Positions 15,782 through 24,126 of a stretch of 24,176 nucleotides of DNA are shown one piece after another. Under the pieces are notes generated by a model. That model did not search any database and was not told where the DNA came from. It was given only the letters and a program-made list of their open reading frames with translations. The stretch covers positions 1-24,176 of the forward strand of contig CAYZBM010000023.1 of assembly GCA_964476705.1 (NCBI GenBank). The letters are read 5' to 3'. Source of the DNA: CAYZBM01 sp964476705 (lineage in GTDB: Bacteria; Pseudomonadota; Alphaproteobacteria; Rickettsiales; UBA6187). Every line of letters starts with the position of its first letter. The first letter of the stretch is position 1. A program made the translations under genes and the position numbers.

Positions 15782-16867
15782 ATGATTTTAGACCGAGTCG
15801 TTATAGCTTTAGATGCAATGGGGGGTGACAACGCCCCAGATTCGGTGTTAGGCGGAGCTGATTTATTTGCTAAAAATAATGACAATATAGCTTTTTTACT
15901 GTTTGGCGATCAAACTATCTTGAATAATAAAATCGATAAATATCCGGCATTAAAAAATATCTGTCAGATTTATCACTCTCAAGATGTTATAGACGACAAA
16001 GAAAAACCCTCAAATGCAGTAAGAAAAGGCCGACATTCTAGTATGTTTATGGCTATTGATGCGGTGCGCAATAATCTTGCCCACGCAATAATCTCCGGCG
16101 GCAATACCGGCGCTTTAATGGCTATGGCCAAATTAGTTATGCGAACTTTACCTGGTATTGATAGGCCAGCAATATGCTCAACCTTCCCTACCCGCAAAAG
16201 CAGCTGTGTTTTACTTGATTTAGGCGCTAATATAGATTGTAATTCCGATAATTTGGTACAATTTGCTCTTATGGGCGATGCTTTTGCTAAAGTTGCGCTT
16301 AAAATAAAAGAACCAAAAATTGGCCTACTTAATGTAGGCAGCGAAGATAATAAAGGCTCTGAAACAGTTAAAGCCGCAGCTTCAGAGCTAAAGGATGGAG
16401 CTTACGCCTTAAATTTTTATGGCTATGTTGAAGGTCACGATATTGCAGCAGGTACTGTTGATGTAGTAGTTACCGATGGCTTTACTGGAAATATCGCACT
16501 AAAATCAGCAGAAGGAACCGCAAGAATTTGCGCGGATTATATAAAACAAGCTTTTAGTAGCTCACCTTGGGCAATGCTAGGCGGCTTACTTGCAAAAAGA
16601 GCTCTTAAACGAGCCTTTCAAAGAATGGATCCAAGATTACATAACGGCGCAATGTTTGTTGGTTTAAACGGCATCACGGTTAAAAGCCATGGCGGGACTG
16701 ATGCTCTAGGTTTTTGTAATGCAATTAATGTTGCTTACAATCTCGCCCGCGATAATATCAACGGCAAAATAAGTGCTGAAATATCAGCATATAATGGCAA
16801 TTCTATAATCGCTAATGAAACCCAAAATTATAATAATGAGAGCCTCGACTATAACGACGGACAATAG
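15782..16867 (+). CDS. plsX: Phosphate acyltransferase PlsX
   Basis: PlsX makes acyl-phosphate from acyl-ACP, the first step of phosphatidic acid synthesis by the PlsX/PlsY route. Signature ALDAMGGDNAP is at residues 9-19. Other family blocks are ISGGNTGALMAMA, RPAICSTFP, LLDLGAN, LNVGSEDNKG, VTDGFTGNIALK and KSHGGTDALGF. The 361 residues are slightly longer than usual because of an Asn-rich C-terminal tail. It sits between rpmF and fabH (15 bases before fabH), the classical lipid-synthesis cluster, and is probably co-transcribed with both. Confidence 0.97.
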   Translation: MILDRVVIALDAMGGDNAPDSVLGGADLFAKNNDNIAFLLFGDQTILNNKIDKYPALKNICQIYHSQDVIDDKEKPSNAVRKGRHSSMFMAIDAVRNNLAHAIISGGNTGALMAMAKLVMRTLPGIDRPAICSTFPTRKSSCVLLDLGANIDCNSDNLVQFALMGDAFAKVALKIKEPKIGLLNVGSEDNKGSETVKAAASELKDGAYALNFYGYVEGHDIAAGTVDVVVTDGFTGNIALKSAEGTARICADYIKQAFSSSPWAMLGGLLAKRALKRAFQRMDPRLHNGAMFVGLNGITVKSHGGTDALGFCNAINVAYNLARDNINGKISAEISAYNGNSIIANETQNYNNESLDYNDGQ

Positions 16868-16882
16868 ATTAGGTATATATTA

Positions 16883-17845
16883 ATGGCACTTTTTTCTAAA
16901 ATAATAGCTACAGGTTCTTACCTACCAAAAAAAATTCTTACCAATGATGATCTAGCTAAAATAGTTGATACTTCAGATGATTGGATCAGATCACGCACCG
17001 GTATTACCAAAAGACATATTGCCGCAGATGATGAATATACTTCACATATGGCAGCTAATGCAGCACTTAATGCGCTAAAAAATGCTAACATCTCATCAGC
17101 GCAAATTGATATGATTATAGTGGCAACCACCACTCCTGATAATACATTCCCATCTACCGCAACTAAAGTTCAACATCTAATTAAAGCCAGTAACGCTTGT
17201 GCTTTTGATGTACAGGCGGTTTGCTCTGGTTTTATTTATGCTTTAGCTATAGCTGATAATTTTATTAAATCTGGACAAAGAAAAAATATTTTAGTAATTG
17301 GTGCAGAAAAAATGTCCTCGATCTTAAATTGGCAAGATCGAACTACTTGTGTATTATTTGGTGACGGCGCAGGAGCTGTTATACTTTCGGCAAATACCGA
17401 TAATAATAGTGGCATTATTAGTACTAATTTACATTCAGACGGCGATTTCTACGACATACTTTATACCGATGGCGGTACATCTTTAAATAAAACTGCAGGT
17501 CATATTCAAATGAATGGCCAAGAAGTATTTAAACATGCGGTAAGTAAAATGTCCGCGACCATTAATGAATCTTTAAGCAATAATAATTTTACTTTAGCCG
17601 ATATAACTTGGTTAGTTCCCCATCAGGCTAATTTACGCATACTCGAAATGGTCGGAAAAAGATTACACATAAATGACGACCGGGTTATTAATTATGTAGC
17701 CGAACATGCTAATACCTCAGCAGCTTCAATACCACTTGCTTTAGATTTAGCGGTTAAAAATAATAAATTTAAGTCGGGCGACTTACTGGCCTTAACTGCC
17801 ATTGGTGGCGGAATTACTTGGGGCAGCGCTTTGATTAGATGGTAA
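16883..17845 (+). CDS. fabH: 3-oxoacyl-[acyl-carrier-protein] synthase III (KAS III)
   Basis: FabH starts type II fatty acid synthesis by condensing acetyl-CoA with malonyl-ACP. The catalytic Cys-His-Asn triad is intact: C114 in DVQAVCSGF, H247 in VPHQANLRI and N277 in AEHANTSAAS. Further family blocks are DDWIRSRTGI near residue 33 and the C-terminal GGGITWGSALIRW. The 320 residues match the family length. It follows plsX by 15 bases. After its stop come two AT-rich hairpins that may weaken or end transcription before the next gene. Confidence 0.98.
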   Translation: MALFSKIIATGSYLPKKILTNDDLAKIVDTSDDWIRSRTGITKRHIAADDEYTSHMAANAALNALKNANISSAQIDMIIVATTTPDNTFPSTATKVQHLIKASNACAFDVQAVCSGFIYALAIADNFIKSGQRKNILVIGAEKMSSILNWQDRTTCVLFGDGAGAVILSANTDNNSGIISTNLHSDGDFYDILYTDGGTSLNKTAGHIQMNGQEVFKHAVSKMSATINESLSNNNFTLADITWLVPHQANLRILEMVGKRLHINDDRVINYVAEHANTSAASIPLALDLAVKNNKFKSGDLLALTAIGGGITWGSALIRW

Positions 17846-17862
17846 GATGGCCCCGCAAAAGA

Positions 17863-17915
17863 AACTTTTAAAATAAAATTTTAAAAGTTGATTGTAAAAA
17901 CACTTTTTTACAATC
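17863..17915. promoter_or_regulatory. Two adjacent AT-rich perfect hairpins between fabH and orphan gene
   Basis: Hairpin 1 has an 11-bp stem AACTTTTAAAA / TTTTAAAAGTT (17863-17873, 17879-17889) and a 5-base loop. Hairpin 2 begins at the next base and has a 10-bp stem GATTGTAAAA / TTTTACAATC (17890-17899, 17906-17915) with loop ACACTT. They fill most of the 91-base gap and end shortly before the strong SD of the next gene. They could form a weak terminator or an RNA leader structure; neither has the GC-rich stem of a normal terminator. Confidence 0.55.
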
Positions 17916-17936
17916 AAATAAGAAAGGATTTATAAA

Positions 17937-18347
17937 ATGCCAAAAATTATTACCGTAGATAATGAAGGTATAAAAATAGAAGCCGAAGTTACTAATTTTG
18001 CAGAATTAAATGAAGCCATATCAAATACTACTAACTTATTATATTTAATTACTGATTATAATTTTGTCGAAGAAGAAGAAAATTTTCGCACTTGCCTATT
18101 AAACATAGGGCAAAAGCATCAAAGCTTAGAGATTTTAACTTTTACCGGCACACTTACAGATAATAGTAAAACTTTACTAATTAATTATATTCAAAACCAC
18201 CGCCAAATAATAAGTAATGTTATACCTCACAAAGATGGCTTTCCGTATAATTTTTTATTTTCAGATAATGAACTTACTATGCAATTAGAAGAAGCTTATT
18301 TGACAAACAGAGATAATTCTGTAATTTTTTCAGAACCAGGCATATAA
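17937..18347 (+). CDS. Orphan hypothetical protein, 136 aa
   Basis: I do not recognise this protein. Its translation signals are strong (AGAAAGGA about eight bases before the ATG), stronger than those of the surrounding housekeeping genes. It is acidic with no signal peptide or membrane segment. It looks like a small alpha/beta domain: strands near KIITVDNEGIKIEAEV and LEILTFTGTL, helices near FAELNEAIS and KTLLINYIQNH. It interrupts the usual order between fabH and ihfA, which suggests a lineage-specific insertion. Two hairpins precede it and an AT-rich 97-base gap follows before ihfA. Confidence 0.7.
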   Translation: MPKIITVDNEGIKIEAEVTNFAELNEAISNTTNLLYLITDYNFVEEEENFRTCLLNIGQKHQSLEILTFTGTLTDNSKTLLINYIQNHRQIISNVIPHKDGFPYNFLFSDNELTMQLEEAYLTNRDNSVIFSEPGI

Positions 18348-18444
18348 AAAATCTTGACTTTACAGCATAAAAATATAGCTTGTGGTTATCTTATGAGATA
18401 AATAATGAAGTTCAATTATAATAATATTAAGGTGATATAAGATA

Positions 18445-18747
18445 ATGCCAGAAGAACAAACAGTTACTCGCTCTTATTTAATGGAAAAAATTCATCGTAA
18501 ATTAGGCTATTCTCGCTCAGAGGCTGCCGGATTTATTGACGTGGTTGTTGATGAAGTTAATCAGGGCTTAAAACGTGATGGTGAAGTTAAAATCTCTTCA
18601 TTTGGTACCTTGCTAGTCAGACATAAAAAAACTCGGATTGGTCGTAATCCTAAAACTAAAAAAGAAGTTCCTATTTCTGCACGCAAAGTAGTAAGTTTTT
18701 ATGCTTCTAATTTGTTGAAGAAAAAAATTAACGGTAAAAAAAGTTAG
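18445..18747 (+). CDS. ihfA: Integration host factor subunit alpha
   Basis: The alpha subunit of the IHF heterodimer bends DNA sharply at specific sites for transcription, replication and recombination. The 100 residues show the HU/IHF fold with helices 8-43, ISSFGTLLVRHKK, and the DNA-intercalating arm GRNPKTKKEVPI (66-77) with the key Pro69. An alpha rather than beta assignment rests on the sequence and on the alphaproteobacterial order plsX-fabH-ihfA-merR. A TTGACT (18354-18359) in the preceding gap might be a -35 element but has no well-spaced -10. AAGGTG precedes the ATG. Confidence 0.95.
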   Translation: MPEEQTVTRSYLMEKIHRKLGYSRSEAAGFIDVVVDEVNQGLKRDGEVKISSFGTLLVRHKKTRIGRNPKTKKEVPISARKVVSFYASNLLKKKINGKKS

Positions 18748-18794
18748 TTTTATAATTTTATCGGCCAAGTGCTTAAATTTGAGGTCCTAGTTAT

Positions 18795-19295
18795 ATGCTC
18801 GAAGACATAACTGAAATATCCAGAGATACAACTGCTAGTTATAAATCCCCTGACGCTTTAAGAACTATTGGTGAAGTTGCTGAAGAATTAGGTATAGCAA
18901 CCCATGTATTACGTTTTTGGGAAGCAAGATTTAAACAAATAGAACCTCAAAAAAGACGTGGCCGCAGATATTATAGACCGCAAGATATTAAAATTATTTT
19001 GGAGATAAAATCATTATTATACTCCCAAGGATTTACTATAAAAGGTGTCCAGAAATATCTTGATAAAAATGTTAAAGAAATTTTAAAAAAAGATGAAGAC
19101 GAAATTGTTAGATCGGCTGGTAATTATACTGAAAGTTCTAAATTTCAAACTATATTGCAAGAAGATATAAAAAAATCTATAAAAGATATTTCTATCTCAA
19201 GAATGGAGCCCAACGCACAAAATCTACACAGTCAACTATCTTCATTACAAAATAACTTAATCCTCTTCCGTAATAAAATTATAAAGACTTTATAA
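18795..19295 (+). CDS. MerR family transcriptional regulator
   Basis: A winged-helix MerR-type DNA-binding domain covers about residues 22-90: LRTIGEVAEELGIATHVLRFWEARF, then the wing KRRGRRYYRPQDI and helices through LYSQGFTIKGVQKYL. The C-terminal 75 residues are polar and predicted helical, without metal-binding cysteines, so it is not a metal sensor. This matches the small MerR protein found next to ihfA across alphaproteobacteria, whose signal is generally unassigned. The gcvT ATG begins two bases after its stop, so it is probably co-transcribed with the glycine-cleavage genes and could influence them; that regulatory link is inference. GAGGTC precedes the ATG. Confidence 0.92.
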   Translation: MLEDITEISRDTTASYKSPDALRTIGEVAEELGIATHVLRFWEARFKQIEPQKRRGRRYYRPQDIKIILEIKSLLYSQGFTIKGVQKYLDKNVKEILKKDEDEIVRSAGNYTESSKFQTILQEDIKKSIKDISISRMEPNAQNLHSQLSSLQNNLILFRNKIIKTL

Positions 19296-19297
19296 TA

Positions 19298-20407
19298 ATG
19301 ACCAAAACCGCCCTTTACCTTGAGCATGTTAATAATGATGCTAAAATAATAGAATTTGCTGGTTATCTAATGCCGGTACAATACAAAGCTGGAATTAAAA
19401 ATGAACATTTATGGACCAGAAATAATTGTGGGGTTTTTGATGTTTCACATATGGGACAAGGAATATTAAGTTCGGATGACAATTCGGCTATTGAAATTTT
19501 TTTAGAAAAAATAACCCCTTCCGATTTTAAGAATCTAAAAGAATATAAGGCCAAATATACTGTTCTTACTAATCAAGATGGCGGTATTGTTGACGATGTT
19601 ATAATCACTAAAATTTCAGCTAATAAATTTTTTATCGTATTTAATGCTGGCTGCAAAGCAAAAGATATTGCTTGGATTCAAAAACATCTACCAGCAAACA
19701 TAAAGTTTGAAGTACTAAATGAACGATCATTAATTGCAGTTCAAGGCCCTAAAGCTGAAACGGTCTTACAAAAAATATTTAAGGACTCGAATATAGATTT
19801 AAATAAGCTTCAATATATGACTCTAGCCAAAAGTAGTTATAACGGTTCTGAAGTTTTTATCAGTAGATTAGGTTATACTGGTGAAGATGGTTTTGAAATT
19901 AGCGTTGATTCAAAACAAGCCTCTCATTTATGGCAAGATTTAACTAAAGATAAAGATGTTATGGCCATAGGCTTAGGAGCAAGAGATAGCTTAAGATTAG
20001 AAATGGGCTATCCTTTATATAGTCATGATATAAATGACAATACCTCACCAGTTGCCGCAAATCTTAAATGGATTCTTCGCAAAGATAATCTTGATTGCTT
20101 AGGAAATGAAAAAATTAAACAAGAACTAACTACCTATCCTGAGGTTTTAAGAGTGGGTATTAGCTTAAATGACCCCGGTATTGTTCGTGAAGATACTAAA
20201 ATTTATAATTTAAATAAACAAGAAATCGGCAAAGTTACTAGCGGTGGTTTTGGACCTAGTTGCAATAAAGCAATTGCTCAAGGTTATGTTAAATATGAAT
20301 ATAGTAAAAAAGCTACAGAAGTTTTGTTGCTTTTACGTAATAATTTCATTAAAGCTGAAGTTAACGCCTTAGCATTTACAAAGGCTAAGACAAAAACTGC
20401 AAAATAA
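19298..20407 (+). CDS. gcvT: Glycine cleavage system T protein (aminomethyltransferase)
   Basis: GcvT moves the methylene group from the aminomethyl-lipoyl arm of H protein to tetrahydrofolate, releasing ammonia. The family pattern is complete: FAGYLMPVQY near residue 20, GVFDVSHMGQ at 45-54, the folate-site GGIVDDVII near 95-103, the RLGYTGEDGFEI block, LGARDSLRLEMGYPLYSHDI and the C-terminal GKVTSGGFGPS. The 369 residues match the family. It starts two bases after merR and leads the gcvT-gcvH-gcvPA-gcvPB set, separated from gcvH by 93 bases. Confidence 0.97.
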   Translation: MTKTALYLEHVNNDAKIIEFAGYLMPVQYKAGIKNEHLWTRNNCGVFDVSHMGQGILSSDDNSAIEIFLEKITPSDFKNLKEYKAKYTVLTNQDGGIVDDVIITKISANKFFIVFNAGCKAKDIAWIQKHLPANIKFEVLNERSLIAVQGPKAETVLQKIFKDSNIDLNKLQYMTLAKSSYNGSEVFISRLGYTGEDGFEISVDSKQASHLWQDLTKDKDVMAIGLGARDSLRLEMGYPLYSHDINDNTSPVAANLKWILRKDNLDCLGNEKIKQELTTYPEVLRVGISLNDPGIVREDTKIYNLNKQEIGKVTSGGFGPSCNKAIAQGYVKYEYSKKATEVLLLLRNNFIKAEVNALAFTKAKTKTAK

Positions 20408-20500
20408 AATAAATAAGTGTAAATTTATACTTTACTATTTGGTTTATACATATTATGTAACCTATGAAAACTAAAAAATATAAATTATAAGGATTAAACA

Positions 20501-20890
20501 ATGGCTGGCGACCTAACTGTACCTCACCACTTTCGTTATAGTGAAGAACATGAGTGGGTAGAGCAAGATGATGATATCGTAACTGTAGGCATTACTGACT
20601 ATGCACAAGATTCTCTTGGCGAGTTAGTCTATATTGAACTACCTCGCATTGGCCAGGAAGTTTCCAAAGGTGATGAACTAGCCGTAGTTGAGTCTTGCAA
20701 AGCTGCAAGCGATGTCTACGCTCCAATTAGCGGTGTTATAGTTGAAATCAACGAATCACTTATTGATAGTCCAAGTATAGTTAATGAATCACCATATGAA
20801 GATGGTTGGTTGGTTAAAATTGAGGCATCAGATGTTGGTGAAGTAGATGAACTTATGGATGCGGCAGCTTATAAAGAGCATATTCTCTAA
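20501..20890 (+). CDS. gcvH: Glycine cleavage system H protein
   Basis: The H protein is the lipoyl-bearing shuttle between P, T and L proteins. The lipoylation site is K67 in VVESCKAASDVYAP; most homologues have Val where this one has Cys66 just before the lysine. Other family features are RYSEEHEWV near the start, GITDYAQDSLGELVYIELP and the C-terminal GWLVKIE. The length of 129 residues is normal. AAGGA lies before the ATG. The gap before it has a short near-palindrome but no convincing terminator, so it likely belongs to the gcv transcript. Confidence 0.97.
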   Translation: MAGDLTVPHHFRYSEEHEWVEQDDDIVTVGITDYAQDSLGELVYIELPRIGQEVSKGDELAVVESCKAASDVYAPISGVIVEINESLIDSPSIVNESPYEDGWLVKIEASDVGEVDELMDAAAYKEHIL

Positions 20891-20928
20891 TATTTTTATT
20901 GGCTTAAAATTCTAAAAAATAGTTACCT

Positions 20929-22200
20929 ATGCGTTTCTTACCTCATACTAAAGAAGACCGGCAAGAAATGCTTTCTGCAATAGGGGTATCATCTATTGAT
21001 GAACTTTATAAGCATGTACCTGAAGAATGTCGTTTAAAAGATTTACTTAAACTTCCTTTGCATAAAAGTGAAATCGAAGTAGAAAATATTTTAAGCCAAA
21101 TTGCAAAAAAAAATATTTCAGCCATAGACAGACCTTTTTTCTTAGGTGCTGGAAGTTATTATCATCATGTTCCAGCAAGTGTTGATCATATTATCAGCCG
21201 TTCAGAATTTTTAACCTCATATACTCCCTATCAGCCAGAAGTATCACAAGGTACTTTGACCGTTATTTTTGAATTTCAAAGTATGATAAGCACTTTAACT
21301 GGTATGGATATAGCTAATGCTTCAATGTATGATGGCTCTACAGCTATGGTTGAAGCAGCCTTAATGGCCAAAAGAATTACTAAGCGTGATAACATCTCTT
21401 TAAGTGGGAATATTCATCCTCATTACCTTGAAACCTTAGCAACCTATATTAGTAATTTAGGCGGAGAGATTTCTCATAATGAACCTGATGAAAATACCGC
21501 TTGCGTAATTGTTCAGCGACCAGATTTTTTAGGTGAAATAAATAGCCTTGATGAAATTCGTAAAAAATGTGATCAAACTGGTGCTATGCTAATTGTAGTT
21601 ATTACTGAAGTTATTTCTTTAGGATTACTCCCCGCACCATCAGAAGCCGACATAGTAGTAGGTGAAGGTCAAAGCTTAGGCAACAAAATGCAATTTGGTG
21701 GTCCATATGTTGGTTTTTTTGCCTGCAAAAAAGAATTTTTAAGACAAATGCCTGGACGAATTTGTGGCCAAACAGTTGACGCTAATGGTAAAAGAGCTTT
21801 TGTTTTAACTTTAAGCACCAGAGAGCAGCATATTAGGCGAGAGAAAGCCACTTCAAATATTTGTACTAGCCAAGGTCTTTGCGCTACTGCTTTTACTATT
21901 CATTTAAGTTTATTAGGCGAAGAAGGTTTCAAAAAACTAGCCCTACTTAATCATTATAAAGCCGTTAAACTTGCTGAAAAATTAAGCAAAATTAAAGGAA
22001 TCAAAATTGAAAATAAAAATTTCTTTAATGAATTTGTTATTTCATTACCAGATGATAGCAATAAAATTGCTGAAAAATTAAATATAGCAGGAATAACTCC
22101 TGGCCTACCACTAGATAACAACCGGATGTTAATAGCAGTAACTGAAATGACTAGCGATCAAGATATAGATTCTTTATGTGCGGCTTTTGCTAATATATAA
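20929..22200 (+). CDS. gcvPA: Glycine dehydrogenase (decarboxylating) subunit 1
   Basis: This is the N-terminal half of the split P protein, which with subunit 2 decarboxylates glycine using PLP and passes the aminomethyl group to H protein. It opens with MRFLPHTKEDRQEML, typical of GcvPA. Also visible are GAGSYYHHVPASV, the YTPYQPEVSQGTLTVIFEFQ block, ANASMYDGSTA and the GGPYVGFFACK block. At 423 residues it is slightly short of the usual 440-450 but shows no obvious gap. It lies 38 bases after gcvH and 33 before the gcvPB start. Confidence 0.97.
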   Translation: MRFLPHTKEDRQEMLSAIGVSSIDELYKHVPEECRLKDLLKLPLHKSEIEVENILSQIAKKNISAIDRPFFLGAGSYYHHVPASVDHIISRSEFLTSYTPYQPEVSQGTLTVIFEFQSMISTLTGMDIANASMYDGSTAMVEAALMAKRITKRDNISLSGNIHPHYLETLATYISNLGGEISHNEPDENTACVIVQRPDFLGEINSLDEIRKKCDQTGAMLIVVITEVISLGLLPAPSEADIVVGEGQSLGNKMQFGGPYVGFFACKKEFLRQMPGRICGQTVDANGKRAFVLTLSTREQHIRREKATSNICTSQGLCATAFTIHLSLLGEEGFKKLALLNHYKAVKLAEKLSKIKGIKIENKNFFNEFVISLPDDSNKIAEKLNIAGITPGLPLDNNRMLIAVTEMTSDQDIDSLCAAFANI

Positions 22201-22233
22201 AAATATATAAAATAATTTTAAGTGAAAATAAAT

Positions 22234-23709
22234 ATGCCAAAAGATTTAATTGCTGATAAAAAAATCTCTAATTTTAATGAACCGCTCTTAATTGAGCAGC
22301 ATAGAGCTGGCCGTGTGGGTTTAGATTTAGAAGATTTTCCAGAATTTAAATTAAATATTGGTATAGCTCCTAGAAAAAAAATTGGCCTACCTTCCCTTAG
22401 CGAACCACAAGTAGTCAGACATTTTGTTCGGCTATCGCAAATGAATTTTTCTATTGATACTGGTTTTTATCCGCTGGGTTCTTGCACCATGAAACATAAT
22501 CCACGAATTAATGAAAAAATGATTCGTTTAGAAAAATTTGCTGACATTCATCCAATGCAATCAGCAGATAGCGTGCAAGGCTCACTAGAACTAATGTATA
22601 ATTTAGAAGAATGGTTAAGAATAATTACTGGCCTTAATGGCATTTGTTTAAATCCAGCAGCTGGCGCCCATGGCGAGTTTGCAGGACTTATGGTAATTAA
22701 AAAAGCTCATGAATATTATAAAAGAAATAAAAATATTATTTTAGTTGCCGATAGCGCTCATGGTACTAATCCGGCAACAGCTAGCATGTGTGGTTATGAA
22801 ATCAGAACAGTAAAAACCACTAAAGAAGGTTTTGTCGATATCGAAGATTTTAAAAAATCATTAACCGATGATGTTGCAGCCTTCATGCTGACTAACCCTA
22901 GTACTGTTGGCTTATTTGATCCTAATGTTAAAAATATTGCTGACTTGCTGCATAAAAATTCAGCTTATTTTTATTGTGATGGGGCTAATTTTAATGCTAT
23001 TGCAGGTAGAGTAAGACCGGCTGATTTTGGCGTTGATGTTATGCATATTAATTTACATAAAACTTTTTCTACCCCACATGGTGGTGGCGGTCCAGGATCT
23101 GGTCCTATTGCCGTACAAGATGATTTAACTAAATTCTTACCCCTACCCCATATTGTTAAAGACCAGCAAGGCAAATATAAATTAGTCACCAAAGATAATA
23201 ATGCTGTCGGTAGAATCAGGGCTTTCCAAGGACATTTTGGCATGTTTGTAAGAGCTTTATCTTATATGTTATGTCATGGCGCTGATGGTATAAGACAGGC
23301 TTCAGAAGATGCAGTCCTTAATGCTAATTATATTTTAAGCCAATTAAAAGATTTATATGATGCGCCATTTGAAGGCCCATGTATGCATGAATGTTTGTTA
23401 AGCGATAAAAAACAACGGTTAAATGGCGCAGATACCATGGATATAGCCAAAACTCTTATTGAATATGGCATTCATCCAATGACGGTATTTTTCCCTCTAG
23501 TAGTTAAAGGCGCGATGTTAATTGAGCCAACCGAGTCCGAAACTAAAGAAACTTTAGATAGTTTTATTAATGTGATGACTTATATCGCCAATGAGATATC
23601 CAACGGCAATGCCGCCACCTTAAAGCAAAATCCAATATCCACTCCAAGAAGACGAATTGACGAGATATTGGCGGCCAAAAACCCTATTTTGACTTGGAAT
23701 AATAGTTAA
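22234..23709 (+). CDS. gcvPB: Glycine dehydrogenase (decarboxylating) subunit 2
   Basis: The C-terminal half of the split P protein, carrying the PLP-binding lysine. That is K276 in HINLHKTFSTPHGGGGPGSG (numbered from the ATG at 22234). YPLGSCTMKHNPR, AAGAHGEFAG, DSAHGTNPA and CDGANFNAI are all typical of the family. I prefer the ATG at 22234 over the in-frame GTG at 22222 because AAGTGA can serve as its ribosome-binding site. The protein is 491 residues. It completes the P, T and H set; the L protein (dihydrolipoyl dehydrogenase) is usually shared with other complexes and is not in the window. Confidence 0.97.
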   Translation: MPKDLIADKKISNFNEPLLIEQHRAGRVGLDLEDFPEFKLNIGIAPRKKIGLPSLSEPQVVRHFVRLSQMNFSIDTGFYPLGSCTMKHNPRINEKMIRLEKFADIHPMQSADSVQGSLELMYNLEEWLRIITGLNGICLNPAAGAHGEFAGLMVIKKAHEYYKRNKNIILVADSAHGTNPATASMCGYEIRTVKTTKEGFVDIEDFKKSLTDDVAAFMLTNPSTVGLFDPNVKNIADLLHKNSAYFYCDGANFNAIAGRVRPADFGVDVMHINLHKTFSTPHGGGGPGSGPIAVQDDLTKFLPLPHIVKDQQGKYKLVTKDNNAVGRIRAFQGHFGMFVRALSYMLCHGADGIRQASEDAVLNANYILSQLKDLYDAPFEGPCMHECLLSDKKQRLNGADTMDIAKTLIEYGIHPMTVFFPLVVKGAMLIEPTESETKETLDSFINVMTYIANEISNGNAATLKQNPISTPRRRIDEILAAKNPILTWNNS

Positions 23710-23787
23710 ATTTTAATAACACTAGACATTTCTTAAAAAATTAATTATAACTCTATATAAAGTAATAATTTATATTTGAGGTTAAGT

Positions 23788-24126
23788 ATGGCTGGTGGAA
23801 AACATGGTAATAATGATGATGATAAAATAACCAAAAGAAGAGATGTTAAAGAATTAACTAATAATAGCATTCAAAGCCCAGAAGATTTTCCTTCTCAACC
23901 TTTTACTCAAATATTTAAAGGACCAGGACAAGCAACACAACTAAGTCCCGCAAAGGACCCAGCAACCCCTGTATTATTTCCTAATTACACAGTAAGAGAT
24001 ACAGATCAATTAAAAACAATTCAAGAGTCACAATCACCGACTCCACAACAAGAATCTTCTGGAACAATACCTGGATGGCAAGGACCTGAAGAAGATTCAG
24101 AACCAATAGTATATCCACCAGCATAG
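23788..24126 (+). CDS. Short polar, proline-rich orphan protein, 112 aa
   Basis: I do not recognise this protein. The ATG at 23788 has a good GAGG site seven bases before it; a TTG at 23776 overlaps that site and is unlikely. The sequence is almost wholly disordered in character: Gly, Asn, Asp, Lys, Gln, Pro and Ser dominate. Clusters such as SQPFTQIFKGPGQ and IPGWQGPEED stand out. There is no signal peptide, membrane segment or folded-domain pattern. It follows gcvPB by 78 bases with no terminator seen. It may be a lineage-specific secreted or scaffold protein, or a chance reading frame; the clear ribosome-binding site favours a real gene. Confidence 0.55.
   Translation: MAGGKHGNNDDDKITKRRDVKELTNNSIQSPEDFPSQPFTQIFKGPGQATQLSPAKDPATPVLFPNYTVRDTDQLKTIQESQSPTPQQESSGTIPGWQGPEEDSEPIVYPPA

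Noticed and set aside
18354..18379. TTGACT with a TATAGC downstream as an ihfA promoter
   Set aside because: Spacing is only 14 bases and no better -10 lies at 16-18; kept as a remark only.
18748..18794. Possible glycine riboswitch ahead of the gcv genes
   Set aside because: The gap before merR is only 47 bases and the gcvT start is two bases after merR; no room for the aptamer and no such structure seen before gcvH.
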